60,000 nucleotides of DNA from Membranipora membranacea (taxonomy: Eukaryota > Bryozoa > Gymnolaemata > Cheilostomatida > Membraniporidae). The notes under the pieces are model-generated. The model was not told the origin of the DNA, searched no databases, and saw only the letters and a list, made by a program, of their open reading frames with translations. Of the stretch, positions 12,001 through 21,126 are shown piece after piece. The position numbers and the translations under genes are program-made. The stretch is taken from the NCBI GenBank assembly GCA_914767715.1, contig OU612069.1, positions 8,806,001-8,866,000 of the forward strand. The letters run 5' to 3'. The number at the start of each line of letters is the position of its first letter. The first letter of the stretch is position 1.

Positions 12001-15000
12001 CTTGGGAGACTTGACCTTGTCACTAGGTGTTGTGTTTTGTTCAAGGTCACTAGATACCTGGTTGGCTGTACTAGGATGTGGCGAGCTTGTCCTTGAACTT
12101 GATCGGGATGAGTTTGCAGAGCTGTTTCTACCGATTGATTTCTTATCAGGAAGAGGTGGCGATGATGATTTTGCTTTACTCTTAGCGGGTAAAGGTGGGG
12201 GTGATTTGGAACTGTTAATTGATTGATTTACGCTGGATATGGGAGATGTTGCTGGCTTTGCAGCATATGATTTCTCGCAAAGTTTGTCTGTGACTGACTT
12301 GTCCTGTGTATCAGGGAGCAGTGTGATTGGGTCTGAAAGAAAAGAAAAAACATGAATTGTTGAATCAATGTTCATGTGATTCATAAACATAATTTATATG
12401 AATGGGTATATTGAGGTTTACCTATACTTATTTACTAACTAGATCAGGACCTGACTCTTTACCTTGACCTTGATCCATGTTGGTCAGCCTGATTTGAAGT
12501 TGCATCCCCGAATCAAGCTTGACCTTCACCATGCCAATCATATGCACAGTGCATCCTTATTTCATTCTATTCAGTGAGCTCAGATTATTAGTTAACTAAT
12601 ATCATGTCTAAGCACTTGCAGAAGAAAATGGCTGAAGTTGCCCATACTGAATACTGAGGTTGAAAAGGCAGCATTTTCAACATGAATGTTTCATCCAAGC
12701 ATGGAGGATGGCTATCCCTCCCTACCTCATCCAATCGTATGACAAGTAAAGTTTTGATAACCAGCATATGATTGACAATGGACGCCTAGTTGAGTAACAG
12801 TTTGGCATGTAACCCAGAATGACTCAATAAATATCATGCCTAGCCAGCACTCACAATAAAACCTTACAAAGTAATAGCTAATCACACAAAATACCCCCTA
12901 CACCTACCTCAATCAACATCCTGGTTATACATGGGAAATCAAAAATAGACCAAATATTACTCAATGCTCAGGTATCTAGATTAGCATAATATCTCTCAAA
13001 GTCCTTTCATAAAGTATATTTCTTTGTAACAGTTTTCCTGGTATGTTCAGGGCTGAAGTTTGGGAAATATGGTAGGAAATCCTTGAGGGTGTGAAGTTAG
13101 ACCAGATTGGGTATTGTAATCTCCTACTATGGAGTCTGGGGTAATCCCCAGCCTGCATATGGAACCCCAAATGAGCTGATTCTGACATGGAATATTCAAT
13201 TATAGCATTTTAAGGCTGCTCTATTCGGTATTTAGGGGAGGCACAGCGTCCCTGCCTCCCCTAGAACTATGGGCCTGTATATCATTTTCATGAAGTATGT
13301 CCCTTTGTAACTGATAACCAGTTTTCCTGGTATGTATGTTTAATTTAGTACCTACTTCCTCAATCAAAGATCAAGCACTAAGCAGAGACCCTAGATAATC
13401 TACCTAACATCTTTGGGCTGAGTGTAGAAAACATAATACAAAATACAAATATACAAAATACAAAATGGCCAATTCAAAGCGATTTCAGACTAATTCTGAG
13501 ACATTGCAGTTACACCATAATCATAACAGAAAGTTTCACAGCTTGTGGCATCTTTTCCTTTGCATAGTTCAGTTTGAATTTGCCATGTCATTTTATGAAT
13601 GTTTGAATGTACTCCTGGAATTGGAATTGTTTCCTCTTTTAGACAGCTGATTCACTATTCGTAGTGTAGTCTTAGTTAGGCAAACTTATGGCTCAACGGT
13701 GAAGTTTGTTAAGTGCATGATAACAGCCAACAGACAATCCGTCACATATGGGGAAGGGGTCGCAAAAGGGAAGCCCACCCAACCATGATTGAAATGCTAT
13801 ATGACACAGTATTCAAAAGACCAGCCGAAGGACACGTAATGCATTTTCTAGCCTACAAGCTGTAGTGATTCACAGAATGCAGTATCGAAAAGTAACATTT
13901 GAATATGAGGGGTATAGTAGTTTAAGCATTCAAACTGTGTCAAGATAGCTGGTAGTGGCATTTCATTATCAACCACTTAACCATTATTAAGGGAAAGTGG
14001 TTGATAATGAAATGCCAAAACCAGCTATCCCTGACACAGTTTGAGCACTTAAACTCAGGGTATACCAGTGTCTGCCTCTGACTTAGTCATAATATCAGAG
14101 ACAATAGAGAGTCTACCTATCTATCATGGTCTCTAGTAAGATTGTGTTTATTTTGGGTTTGTTTTGACAGGCAGTAAGTCAGCACTAACAGATAATAAAG
14201 TTACACGAGTGCACATTTAACAACAATAACACACAATTTTGACCTCATCAACCTAAAATGTATTTTGTAAAATGAGACTTGTGAAGTTAATTGCTAACAA
14301 GTGGCCAGGAATTTTGTGTCTTACTGTTTAACATGAATCATTGCATTTTAACTGATAAAACAATTACTTCTAGGGTCCCTTATCAGAAATCTACAATGTA
14401 ACTTGAGATAAAAGTCAGTTACAATACTCTACAAGCCTGCAGTTCTAGGGGGGGAGACAGGGAGGCATTGCCTCCCCTAGAAAGCTCCATTAGGCATCCG
14501 AAAAAGAAACCAATTGAACAATCTATGTCATACACAGCCCCTTTAGATTTCCTTCTGCTATTTGAATAACTTAAATTGCTTGAAGCACCCCTCCTAGTGA
14601 TGTTTCGGACCTGCCACAGATTTTAGCTTCCCCTAACGGTTTTTCTAAACTACGGCCCTGAATCCTATAAGCACATGGGCTACTAACTAACTGCTCCTAA
14701 GACTTTCAATCCAACTCAAACTCTTATCAGAAGCTTCCTGATTTCATGTGGTGTAAAGATTCAAAGTTCTCGTATTCCTTTCATCGAGTCTTAATTTTCT
14801 TTTATGATTTTGGGTGTGAGCTCAATTTCAAATCAATAGCGACACTTTCCCCTCAAAGGGATGATTTTGTTCTCTAGTTGTGATGTATTTTTGCAATGCA
14901 TTCTTTCTATGCATTTGAATGTCAGACTACTGAGTTATAACCGCGTTTAGATACCATGTCATATAAATGTCCCAAAATCATGTACCATACAATCTAAAGA

Positions 15001-18000
15001 GCTATAACTTCTTAGTAAAAGTAGGAATTGCCATGGGCAGAGTCCACAGTTGGCTCATGACATGAGAGAACAACAGAACCCTAATGCTACAAACTGGATT
15101 AAATCAAAACCAATATCTCCCAACCCTCTAAATGTATACAATAGGGCTTGATAACCTTATGGTATAATAGGAAGTGATCACTATCTCCCCTAAGAAGTCA
15201 TCTCTTCTTTGATTTAGGTAACTGCTACTTTATATCAACCACTTGGTTGGGAAATTGGTTAATGATGAAATGCTACTACCGGCTATCCCAACACCGTTTA
15301 AACGCTTAAACTATATTACTTCATGTGAACTGACCGTTATTTTCTTGAACATTGGAGTAGATCTGTTCAGTGGCTCCTCCGCTGATGGGTGGCATACAAG
15401 CTGGCGGTGGTGGTGTATCTCCACTAGGCTGAGTACTAGGAAGTGTGGGTGCAGCACCTGCAGGCATAGTTGCGCCCACTTCTTCACTATGCGTATTTAC
15501 CTGCAGCGCTTCGCTAGACTCTGTCATCTCCGACACGGTGTCTACATGGAAAAAAATGTTATCTCTACGAAGTTGAATCAAAACGCAGACTGTTTTACAC
15601 TAAATGTTTGCAGACCGTTATCAGTGGATGTAGACTATTTAAAAGCTCTTGAGCTTTATCTAACGATAATCCTATGTGTAAAGTTTATAGAATCCACTTC
15701 TCTGTAGGTGAACGCAGTGATTGGTTACCACCAGCGTCAAATGGGACAAACAGCATGGTAAGGCAAATCTTCATCTCAAAGTGACAGACTTTTCTAAAAC
15801 TAACCTGATCAATTTATTGCTTTGCACCCTAAAATGCAGCACCCGAAATAATGCTTAAGGTTTGAGGGAATGAGGACTGAGCTCATCAATCTACTATTTC
15901 AATTTGATAAACTGTTTAAAATTCACTAAATTGGTTGACCAGTAGGTATGTAGGACAATAAAGAAGGGCTCAACGAGCATGCAAAGCAATTTTGAGGAAA
16001 CATAACTCTCTCACCTTTCACTTGATCAGCTTTTACAGGTATATTTCTGTTTCTAGGTTTCGGTTTAGGGGAAGAGACGGCCGCAGTTGGTTGCCTCACG
16101 GATGGTCGAGGTTTTGGAGTTGGTCTTGCCGCTGGTGTAGGGGCAGCATTGAGGGAGGGCATACTGACTGACATAGGGTCTGAGGCAGATTCTGCTGCGG
16201 GCTTAATCAGCTGTACAGAGCGATTCATATCAACAGGTAAAGAAGATTGTCTGTCACTACAAACAAGTAAAAACAGAGTGGACATTGCAGAACATACTAG
16301 CCTCGGAGTATTTTGCTGTCAGATATTGTGGAAACATACCGGCCCACACCAAGTTACCTAAGTAAGGTTGAGACGATTGTCTGTCACTACGCTGGTTTCT
16401 ATTTAATAGAAACCAGCGTGAACATTGCAGAACATAGCCTTAGAGTATTTTGCTGCCAGATATTGTGGATTCAAGCATACCGGCCCCCACCAAATAAAGT
16501 AAAGATCTTACTAGCTCAGCAAACCCACTTCTTCTTGCCTTCAATTACTTGCTACATCATACTTCAAACTGAGATTCCGAGGTGAAAACGTGGCATTGTG
16601 TTTTAACGGCGTCTTAGACAAGACAAAACAAAGGTGCCCTGATAAGACCAGTTTAGATTATAGATAGGCCTACATTACGAGAATTCAAAGTTCAGCCATG
16701 TCCAGCAAGGTCACTATTACAATGCCTTTAAATTGTTCCTCAGTTTACTCATACAAGTTACTGCCATACAAGTTACTGTCATACAAGTTACTGCCATACA
16801 AGTTACTGCCATACAAGTTACTGTCATACAAGTTACTGCCATACAAGTTACTGCCATACAAGTTACTGCCATACAAGTTACTGTCATACAAGTTACATCT
16901 AGAGTTACTCATATAAGTCTCATGACATTCTATGATTAGCTGTCATCAGATAGATGCCTTGAGCCTTCAATGGATATATTAGTCATCAATACCATATAAT
17001 GACCAGGAATTACAATTTTGTGTGTCTGACAGGATAATATGAAATAAACTTTCCTTAAAAAGCATAATTAAGTTGAGCTGAATAGATTACAAAATACTTG
17101 TGGTTACAGCTTTTAATACAAATACTTGACAATTACGGCAAGCATTCAATTGCAATCTGTTGCAATGGTCTTATAGAGGGGAATTAACATACCTAAATCA
17201 TTTACTTCCTTCTACTAATCAAGAGCAATTGCAAGTGGTTAAACAATTACAAGTGAACATCTAACATCCTTTTTTAAAGCGTGTCGGCTAATTGGATGAG
17301 TTTATTTATTTCAAAATGCCTTAACAGGAATAAAGTAAATGTTTGCCTTTTCTCACACTCTCGAAATAGTGAATTTTTTTTGGTTAGCTAACATTTACTC
17401 ATCAGATACCTACATTCAACCTCCCACCTTTGGCAGTGAAATTTTTGCAAGCTAACATTTAGTCACCTTACAACTTGCTATACTTTATTCTAGCTAACAT
17501 TTAGTCACCTTACAACTAGCTATACTTTATTCTAGCTAACATTTAGTCACCTTACAACTAGCTATACTTTATTCTAGCTAACATTTAGTCACCTTACAAC
17601 TAGCTATACTTTATTCTAGCTAATATTTCCACCTCTATGGTATAATTGAATACACCGTGTTATGACAATAGCGGTGTTGGATCATCTATCTGACGACCGG
17701 GGTTCGATTCCCGTGCATATCCACTGATGTTACCTGAGAAGCAGAGGTCGGTAGGGTGTTCCAATGAGTACCCGTGCTTCATGCGATGTAGGTTCTCATT
17801 AGTCAGGGTTGGCTATGGAGTGCTTGGACCCAGTGACCGGACGGTAATGATGTAGTGTTCACCGCTTAGAAGTACCCGTTGTGGCTTACGGTATACAAGA
17901 AAACGCATTATTATTATTATTATATATTTGTTAGAATAAAGTTTAGCTAGTGCAGGGTGACTAAATGGGAATGTTCACTAGCTAAGATGGGGGTCTATAT

Positions 18001-18291
18001 TAATTAACAGGAATGAGTTGTACTGTTAGCCGGCCTTATTTTTACTATCTGAAGCTCGAGCAAAATGGCAAACTTTTACTTAAGCAAATACTTTACTCCG
18101 TTTGGGTAAGCAATGTTATGACAAACCTATCATCGGTGTTACTCGCTGATGTGTCTGAGTGTCGAACTGACAGCAGATTGGGGTTAGATTGAGATATAAG
18201 TCCAGTATCCACTGAAGCTGAGGCAGTTAGAGGTTTGGTAGACAAAGTTCTCTGCTTCGGAGGAATCACAGGGGGCTGCGACATCCTGCCA
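3019..18291 (-). CDS. Proline- and tyrosine-motif-rich adaptor/scaffold-like protein, 10 or more exons
   Basis: Exons in transcript order: 18291-18127, 16256-16015, 15541-15335, 12332-11565, 11284-11138, 9793-9680, 9362-9322, 9072-8698, 6941-6779, 3161-3049. All nine junctions keep frame and use AG/GT. From the ATG at 18284 this gives 776 residues; reading through the last donor adds nine codons and a TAA at 3021-3019. The exon containing that ATG is preceded by an acceptor and stays open before it, so the true start may lie further upstream. No globular domain, signal peptide or membrane segment is recognised. Visible motifs are SH3-type proline segments (PPPLPAK, PPPIPKR, a run of six prolines near residue 693), YxNx motifs of the Grb2-SH2 type (Y195 SNV, Y432 NNQ, Y443 GNV, Y734 ENP), other tyrosines (YDVA, YSLA, YSEI), and AP2-type DPF at 599-601 and 605-607. 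The likely role is a cytoplasmic adaptor in kinase signalling or endocytosis; this is inferred from motifs only. It could also be the tail of a larger kinase or PTB protein. Confidence 0.72.
6086..6152. repeat. Perfect 21-bp hairpin followed by a third copy of the arm
   Basis: The arm TAGACCAGCAAGAGTTAGGT(C) at 6086-6106 is followed by a TTTC loop and its exact reverse complement at 6111-6131. A third, forward copy follows at once at 6132-6152. A short GAGAG repeat precedes it (about 6053-6076). It lies in an intron of the adaptor-like gene. Confidence 0.85.
6942..7094 (-). promoter_or_regulatory. Possible alternative first exon joined to the YENP exon
   Basis: Directly upstream of the 6941-6779 exon, the same frame stays open for 51 codons back to an ATG at 7094 (MNCDSFF...). 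The stretch is locally richer in G+C and CpG than its surroundings. It could be an alternative first exon with its own promoter, giving a short isoform that holds only the last two exons, or simply an open piece of intron. The normal acceptor TTTTTCAG falls inside it. Evidence is limited to frame continuity and composition. Confidence 0.3.
10868..11082. repeat. About 210-bp interspersed repeat, copy 1
   Basis: This stretch shares long segments with 40003-40245 and 55328-55540, including TTATAGTCAGG, GTCAG, CATGAATTATTGATGG, GGTAACTC and the end TTATGATGTCACA. The shared order and spacing indicate a dispersed element. No open frame is kept between copies. It lies between exons of the adaptor-like gene. 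Confidence 0.7.
13048..13278. mobile_element. CAGGCC-ended MITE, flanked by a duplicated sequence
   Basis: The left end CAGGGCTGAAGTTT and right end AACTATGGGCCTG are inverted. The interior carries the family's hallmark 'cctgcctcccctag' block next to one end. The sequence just before the element (about 13003-13047, ending TTTTCCTGGTATG) is closely repeated just after it (about 13284-13336). Sister copies are at 14434-14660, 18786-19024 and 44950-45142, with fragments near 46300-46634 and 54935-54995. Confidence 0.65.
13920..14055. mobile_element. Foldback MITE with about 60-bp arms
   Basis: The two arms (TTTAAGCATTCAAACTGTG... and its mirror ending CACAGTTTGAGCACTTAAA) pair over about 60 bp around a short loop. 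GGGTATA lies close outside both ends and may be the remains of a target duplication. A half copy is at about 15233-15315, and weaker relatives of the 'TGGCATTTCATTATCAACC' block occur at 33745-33820, 53220-53250 and 56195-56290. Confidence 0.7.
14434..14660. mobile_element. CAGGCC-ended MITE
   Basis: It starts GCCTGCAGTTCTAGG and ends AAACTACGGCCCTG in inverted orientation, with the 'gcctcccctag' block just inside the left end. It belongs to the same family as 13048-13278 and 18786-19024. Confidence 0.6.
16235..16490. repeat. Direct duplication spanning an exon's acceptor, with palindrome
   Basis: About 16235-16360 and 16368-16490 are direct repeats, sharing GATTGTCTGTCACTAC, CATTGCAGAACATA, GTATTTTGCTG, CAGATATTGTGGA and CATACCGGCCC. 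On the minus strand the first unit contains the acceptor and first codons of the exon starting at 16256. The second unit is an upstream copy of that junction. In the second copy the sequence next to the duplicated junction is a 31-nt palindrome (ACGCTGGTTTCTATT and its mirror, about 16390-16420). Confidence 0.75.
16750..16899. repeat. 15-bp tandem repeat, 10 units
   Basis: Ten copies of CATACAAGTTACTGC/T are seen with few changes. Because 15 is a multiple of 3, several frames stay open across it, creating false repetitive open frames. It lies in an intron of the adaptor-like gene. Confidence 0.9.
17380..18000. mobile_element. AT-rich TE with internal 42-bp tandem array, interrupted by a SINE
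   Basis: A unit of 42 bp starting AGCTAACATTTAGTCACC is repeated about four times at 17452-17622. Inverted fragments of the same motif (GTGACTAAATGGGAATG, CTAGCTAA) lie at about 17945-17990. This suggests one element with inverted ends into which the SINE at about 17655-17930 was inserted. A related end sequence is at 59390-59470. Confidence 0.6.
17655..17930 (+). mobile_element. tRNA-derived SINE with ATT tail
   Basis: A tRNA-like head includes the B-box GGTTCGATTCC (17701-17711). A GC-richer body of about 190 bp follows, then a (TTA)n tail at about 17905-17927. The body differs from the SINE at 1441-1688, so this is a second SINE family. It sits inside another element. Confidence 0.7.
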
Positions 18292-20940
18292 CTGTGTGGG
18301 GTAGATAAAACAATGGCCTAAGTCTACAAAACAAAAATGGATTCAATAAAAACACATCAAAATGCTAGACATGTTTGTGAAGTTGGTTTCAGCTGATTAG
18401 AATGCAAGCCTTCACCACAGATGACAAAGATTGGGGCTTCAGGGTAACTTGTGTGGATATTTTGCTCCATCATTCTTGAAAAAACAAGATAACATCACAA
18501 ACTACGAATGGACAGCGTCTCAACTGAAACGTTTAACCAAAAAGAAAGACTGAAGAAGCTGAACCGTAAATAGAGAACAAACAGTGCTTAATTTCAATTA
18601 TTCTATACTCATTTCCAAAGGAGGTGAATATTACGTCATCTAAGAATTTGAGGAATATCTAAACCTCTAAGTACATGTACATCTCTTAGTACATACTAAG
18701 TGTCTATCAAGTGCACATGAGCCAAAAGATACACTGAGACCAAAATTAGCACCTAATCACAACAAGGAAGTGTATATAGTATGTACAGGCCCGTAGTTCA
18801 AGGGGAGGCAGGGACGCTCTGCCTCCCCTAGATTGCTGAATAGTGCTATAATAGAATAATCCATGTCAGATCAGCTCATTTTGGGCTTCAATTTGCTTCT
18901 TATGTCATTAAAACGCTTTGGAGAGTGGGGAATGGGGACTCAGGAGGAGCTTACATCAGGTGTTGTAACTCCGCACCCTCAAGGATTTTTGCCTCCCGTA
19001 CCATATTTCGTAAACTACGGCCTGAGTAGCAGATCTATAGTTTTCTCAGCAGACCAAATAATAAAATTACAGAGCAATACTTTAGGCCTATAATTATAAG
19101 ATGAGTCACAACAGAGGCTTTCACTAAATTATGATAGTCACCTAATTATATCACATTATGTAAATTCAATCTCAAAGGAGGGTTGGCTGGTAAAATAATG
19201 TAGGCTTATTATAAGTTATTGGTATCATGCAGATTTCATAATGTGTAATAGGAAATTGGCTCTGCAAAAATGGAAAAAAAGTCCCTAGATAAATGTTTTA
19301 TTATTTTATAGGCCTGCATCAACTAGCATTTAGCCGATGATATTGCACTACTAAAAACATAAAGCCCTGCTATTTCTGACATGACAAACTTCAAGTCTTA
19401 GGCTGATGCAGGCTTCTCGGGAGAAATATTTCCTAACACAAGATTCACCAATCAGGAGTCCTGATATTACACGTCTAGGCTGAACCTATGTTGGAATGGC
19501 GATTTTAGTGTCTCATCGTTTTAGTTTGAGCGTTTAGTATATATACTGTAAGCATTTTCCATATTCTGAATATATATGGGTGTGTAGAAAACCCTTGGGG
19601 CAGGTCTGCTCAAAATTAGACAGTATTACAAAATACATTCCAGAAGGTACGTAATTTGTGTAATGAAAAATCAGATAACCGGAAGGGCAGTAGTAATAAT
19701 TGACACCAACTAGACTTTATAAGCACAATGCATGTAAACAAAATCTAAGCAATGTGAATGAGGTACTGTTTGTGCTTGGATCTGTAATATGCATTGAACA
19801 TCAGTACCCCTTACAGCATATCAGCAATATGACGCTCCCTTTGCATACAATACTCAGGGTAAATTAATTAATCGGTTTATCTCCACAGATATACTCCTAA
19901 CTAACAATGCAGGGCATAGACAACCCATCTGGCAAAACCCGAGAAATTTAAGCTCTCATTCTGAGCTCAAGCAAGCTCATATATTATCCACTCAAGGAGT
20001 CGAGTATAAGCCATGAAAATTGACAGAGTTTGTGTCAAGCATGATGCGGTGGTGTCACTTGCACTGTTATATACTCTGGTATGACTTCATTCTCATCTTA
20101 ATCCATACTAGAATGCTGTGTTATTTGTCAACATCATATTGATAGGTGACAGTTCTCACTCTCTCTGCTGGCAAAATTGCATATCATTAAAAAACCAAGC
20201 TGTCTTTAACTCCTTGCTCAAACCTCATACCAAAGGCAGAATAGAAACGAAACTGAAAATTGATTAAATTTGAATGACCCCCATTAATCACAATATCTTG
20301 ATTGATCAATTAAGAAACATCCCTGGCCTTGTCCTTGACAAGTCAATCCTTGACTATGAGTTGACTACAAAAAAAAACATTCATTCGAACCAGGTACTCA
20401 GAAAGAAGAAGGATTTTCCCTCACTGTTTACACATCTACAGCAGCTACCAAGACAGGAAAATAAATCAATTGAAAAGGTGTTCATGTACCAACTCTACTA
20501 TGTGAATTAGCAGTATGAGCATCCCAAGAGACCATACATACCTTCATAGTAGTAAAATATCAGCAGAGAATTATATATTCAACAGGTGTCTGTTTGGATT
20601 TATTTTTGGAAATTTACCAAAAGACCAGGAAGCAGCTGACAAAATCCCGTTTTTGAGACAACACTGGTAAATGTTGGGAGGTCTAGTGTACCCCACCACT
20701 TGTATGGTCAGGTCTAACGCTAATTGCAGTGATTTGAGTATAATGCTTTGTAAATAGTCTGGTGGGAATTTGATTGGCCATATATATTATGTGTAACCAA
20801 TCAAATATCACTATTAAGCAACTCCCTAGAGAATACATGACTCACTGTGAATATAGCACAAATGTCAAGATTTAATTGACATTGGATTGGGCTACTTTGA
20901 ATACAACCAGGACTTTGCCCTTACTTAGTTGGAAAAAGCT
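18292..20940. other. Spacer between adaptor-like gene and RRM1
   Basis: Apart from the MITE at 18786-19024 I see no supported exon. The adaptor-like gene's promoter or further 5' exons should lie here or be lost in this stretch. A plus-strand open frame at 20274-20510 has no splice or family support. At about 20767-20806 TTTGATTGG and CCAATCAAA form an inverted pair carrying two CCAAT boxes facing opposite ways; another ATTGG lies at 20884-20888. Confidence 0.45.
18786..19024. mobile_element. CAGGCC-ended MITE, best preserved copy
   Basis: The left terminus CAGGCCCGTAGTTCA and the right terminus TAAACTACGGCCTG are inverted repeats. The interior of about 210 bp contains the 'gcctcccctag' block near the left and a second 'gcctcccgta' near the right. 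No certain target duplication is seen. Non-autonomous; the terminal CAGG(C/G) recalls hAT elements, which is only a suggestion. Confidence 0.7.
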
Positions 20941-20955
20941 CAGAAATCTGCTACC

Positions 20956-20977
20956 GCGGGAAAAATACCGCGGGAAA
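20956..20977 (+). promoter_or_regulatory. Two tandem E2F-type sites upstream of RRM1
   Basis: GCGGGAAA occurs at 20956-20963 and again at 20970-20977, inside a doubled TACCGCGGGAAA. The reverse complement TTTCCCGC fits the E2F consensus TTTSSCGC exactly. The sites end 150 bp before the RRM1 start codon, and an inverted CCAAT (ATTGG) lies 68 bp further up. Ribonucleotide reductase genes are classical S-phase E2F targets, so use of these sites is plausible but inferred. Confidence 0.6.
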
Positions 20978-21126
20978 GTTGGATCTTGAAGTAAACAAAA
21001 AAGCAACAAGTGATTGTCTCTGATTCCTACCTGGCTAGTTGTTATCAGTTACAAAACAAACCTTGCACAAAGCTGGTCGCAATTTTCTGAAGCTTATCCA
21101 ACTGAGGTATCACCATACATGAGAAG

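Noticed and set aside
16698-16939. YKLLP / IQVTA repeat proteins
   Set aside because: These are translations of a 15-bp intronic tandem repeat, open in two frames at once.
20274-20510. 78-codon plus-strand open frame upstream of RRM1
   Set aside because: It is AT-rich and Lys/Asn-rich, without splice signals leading into RRM1, whose first exon is better placed at 21127.
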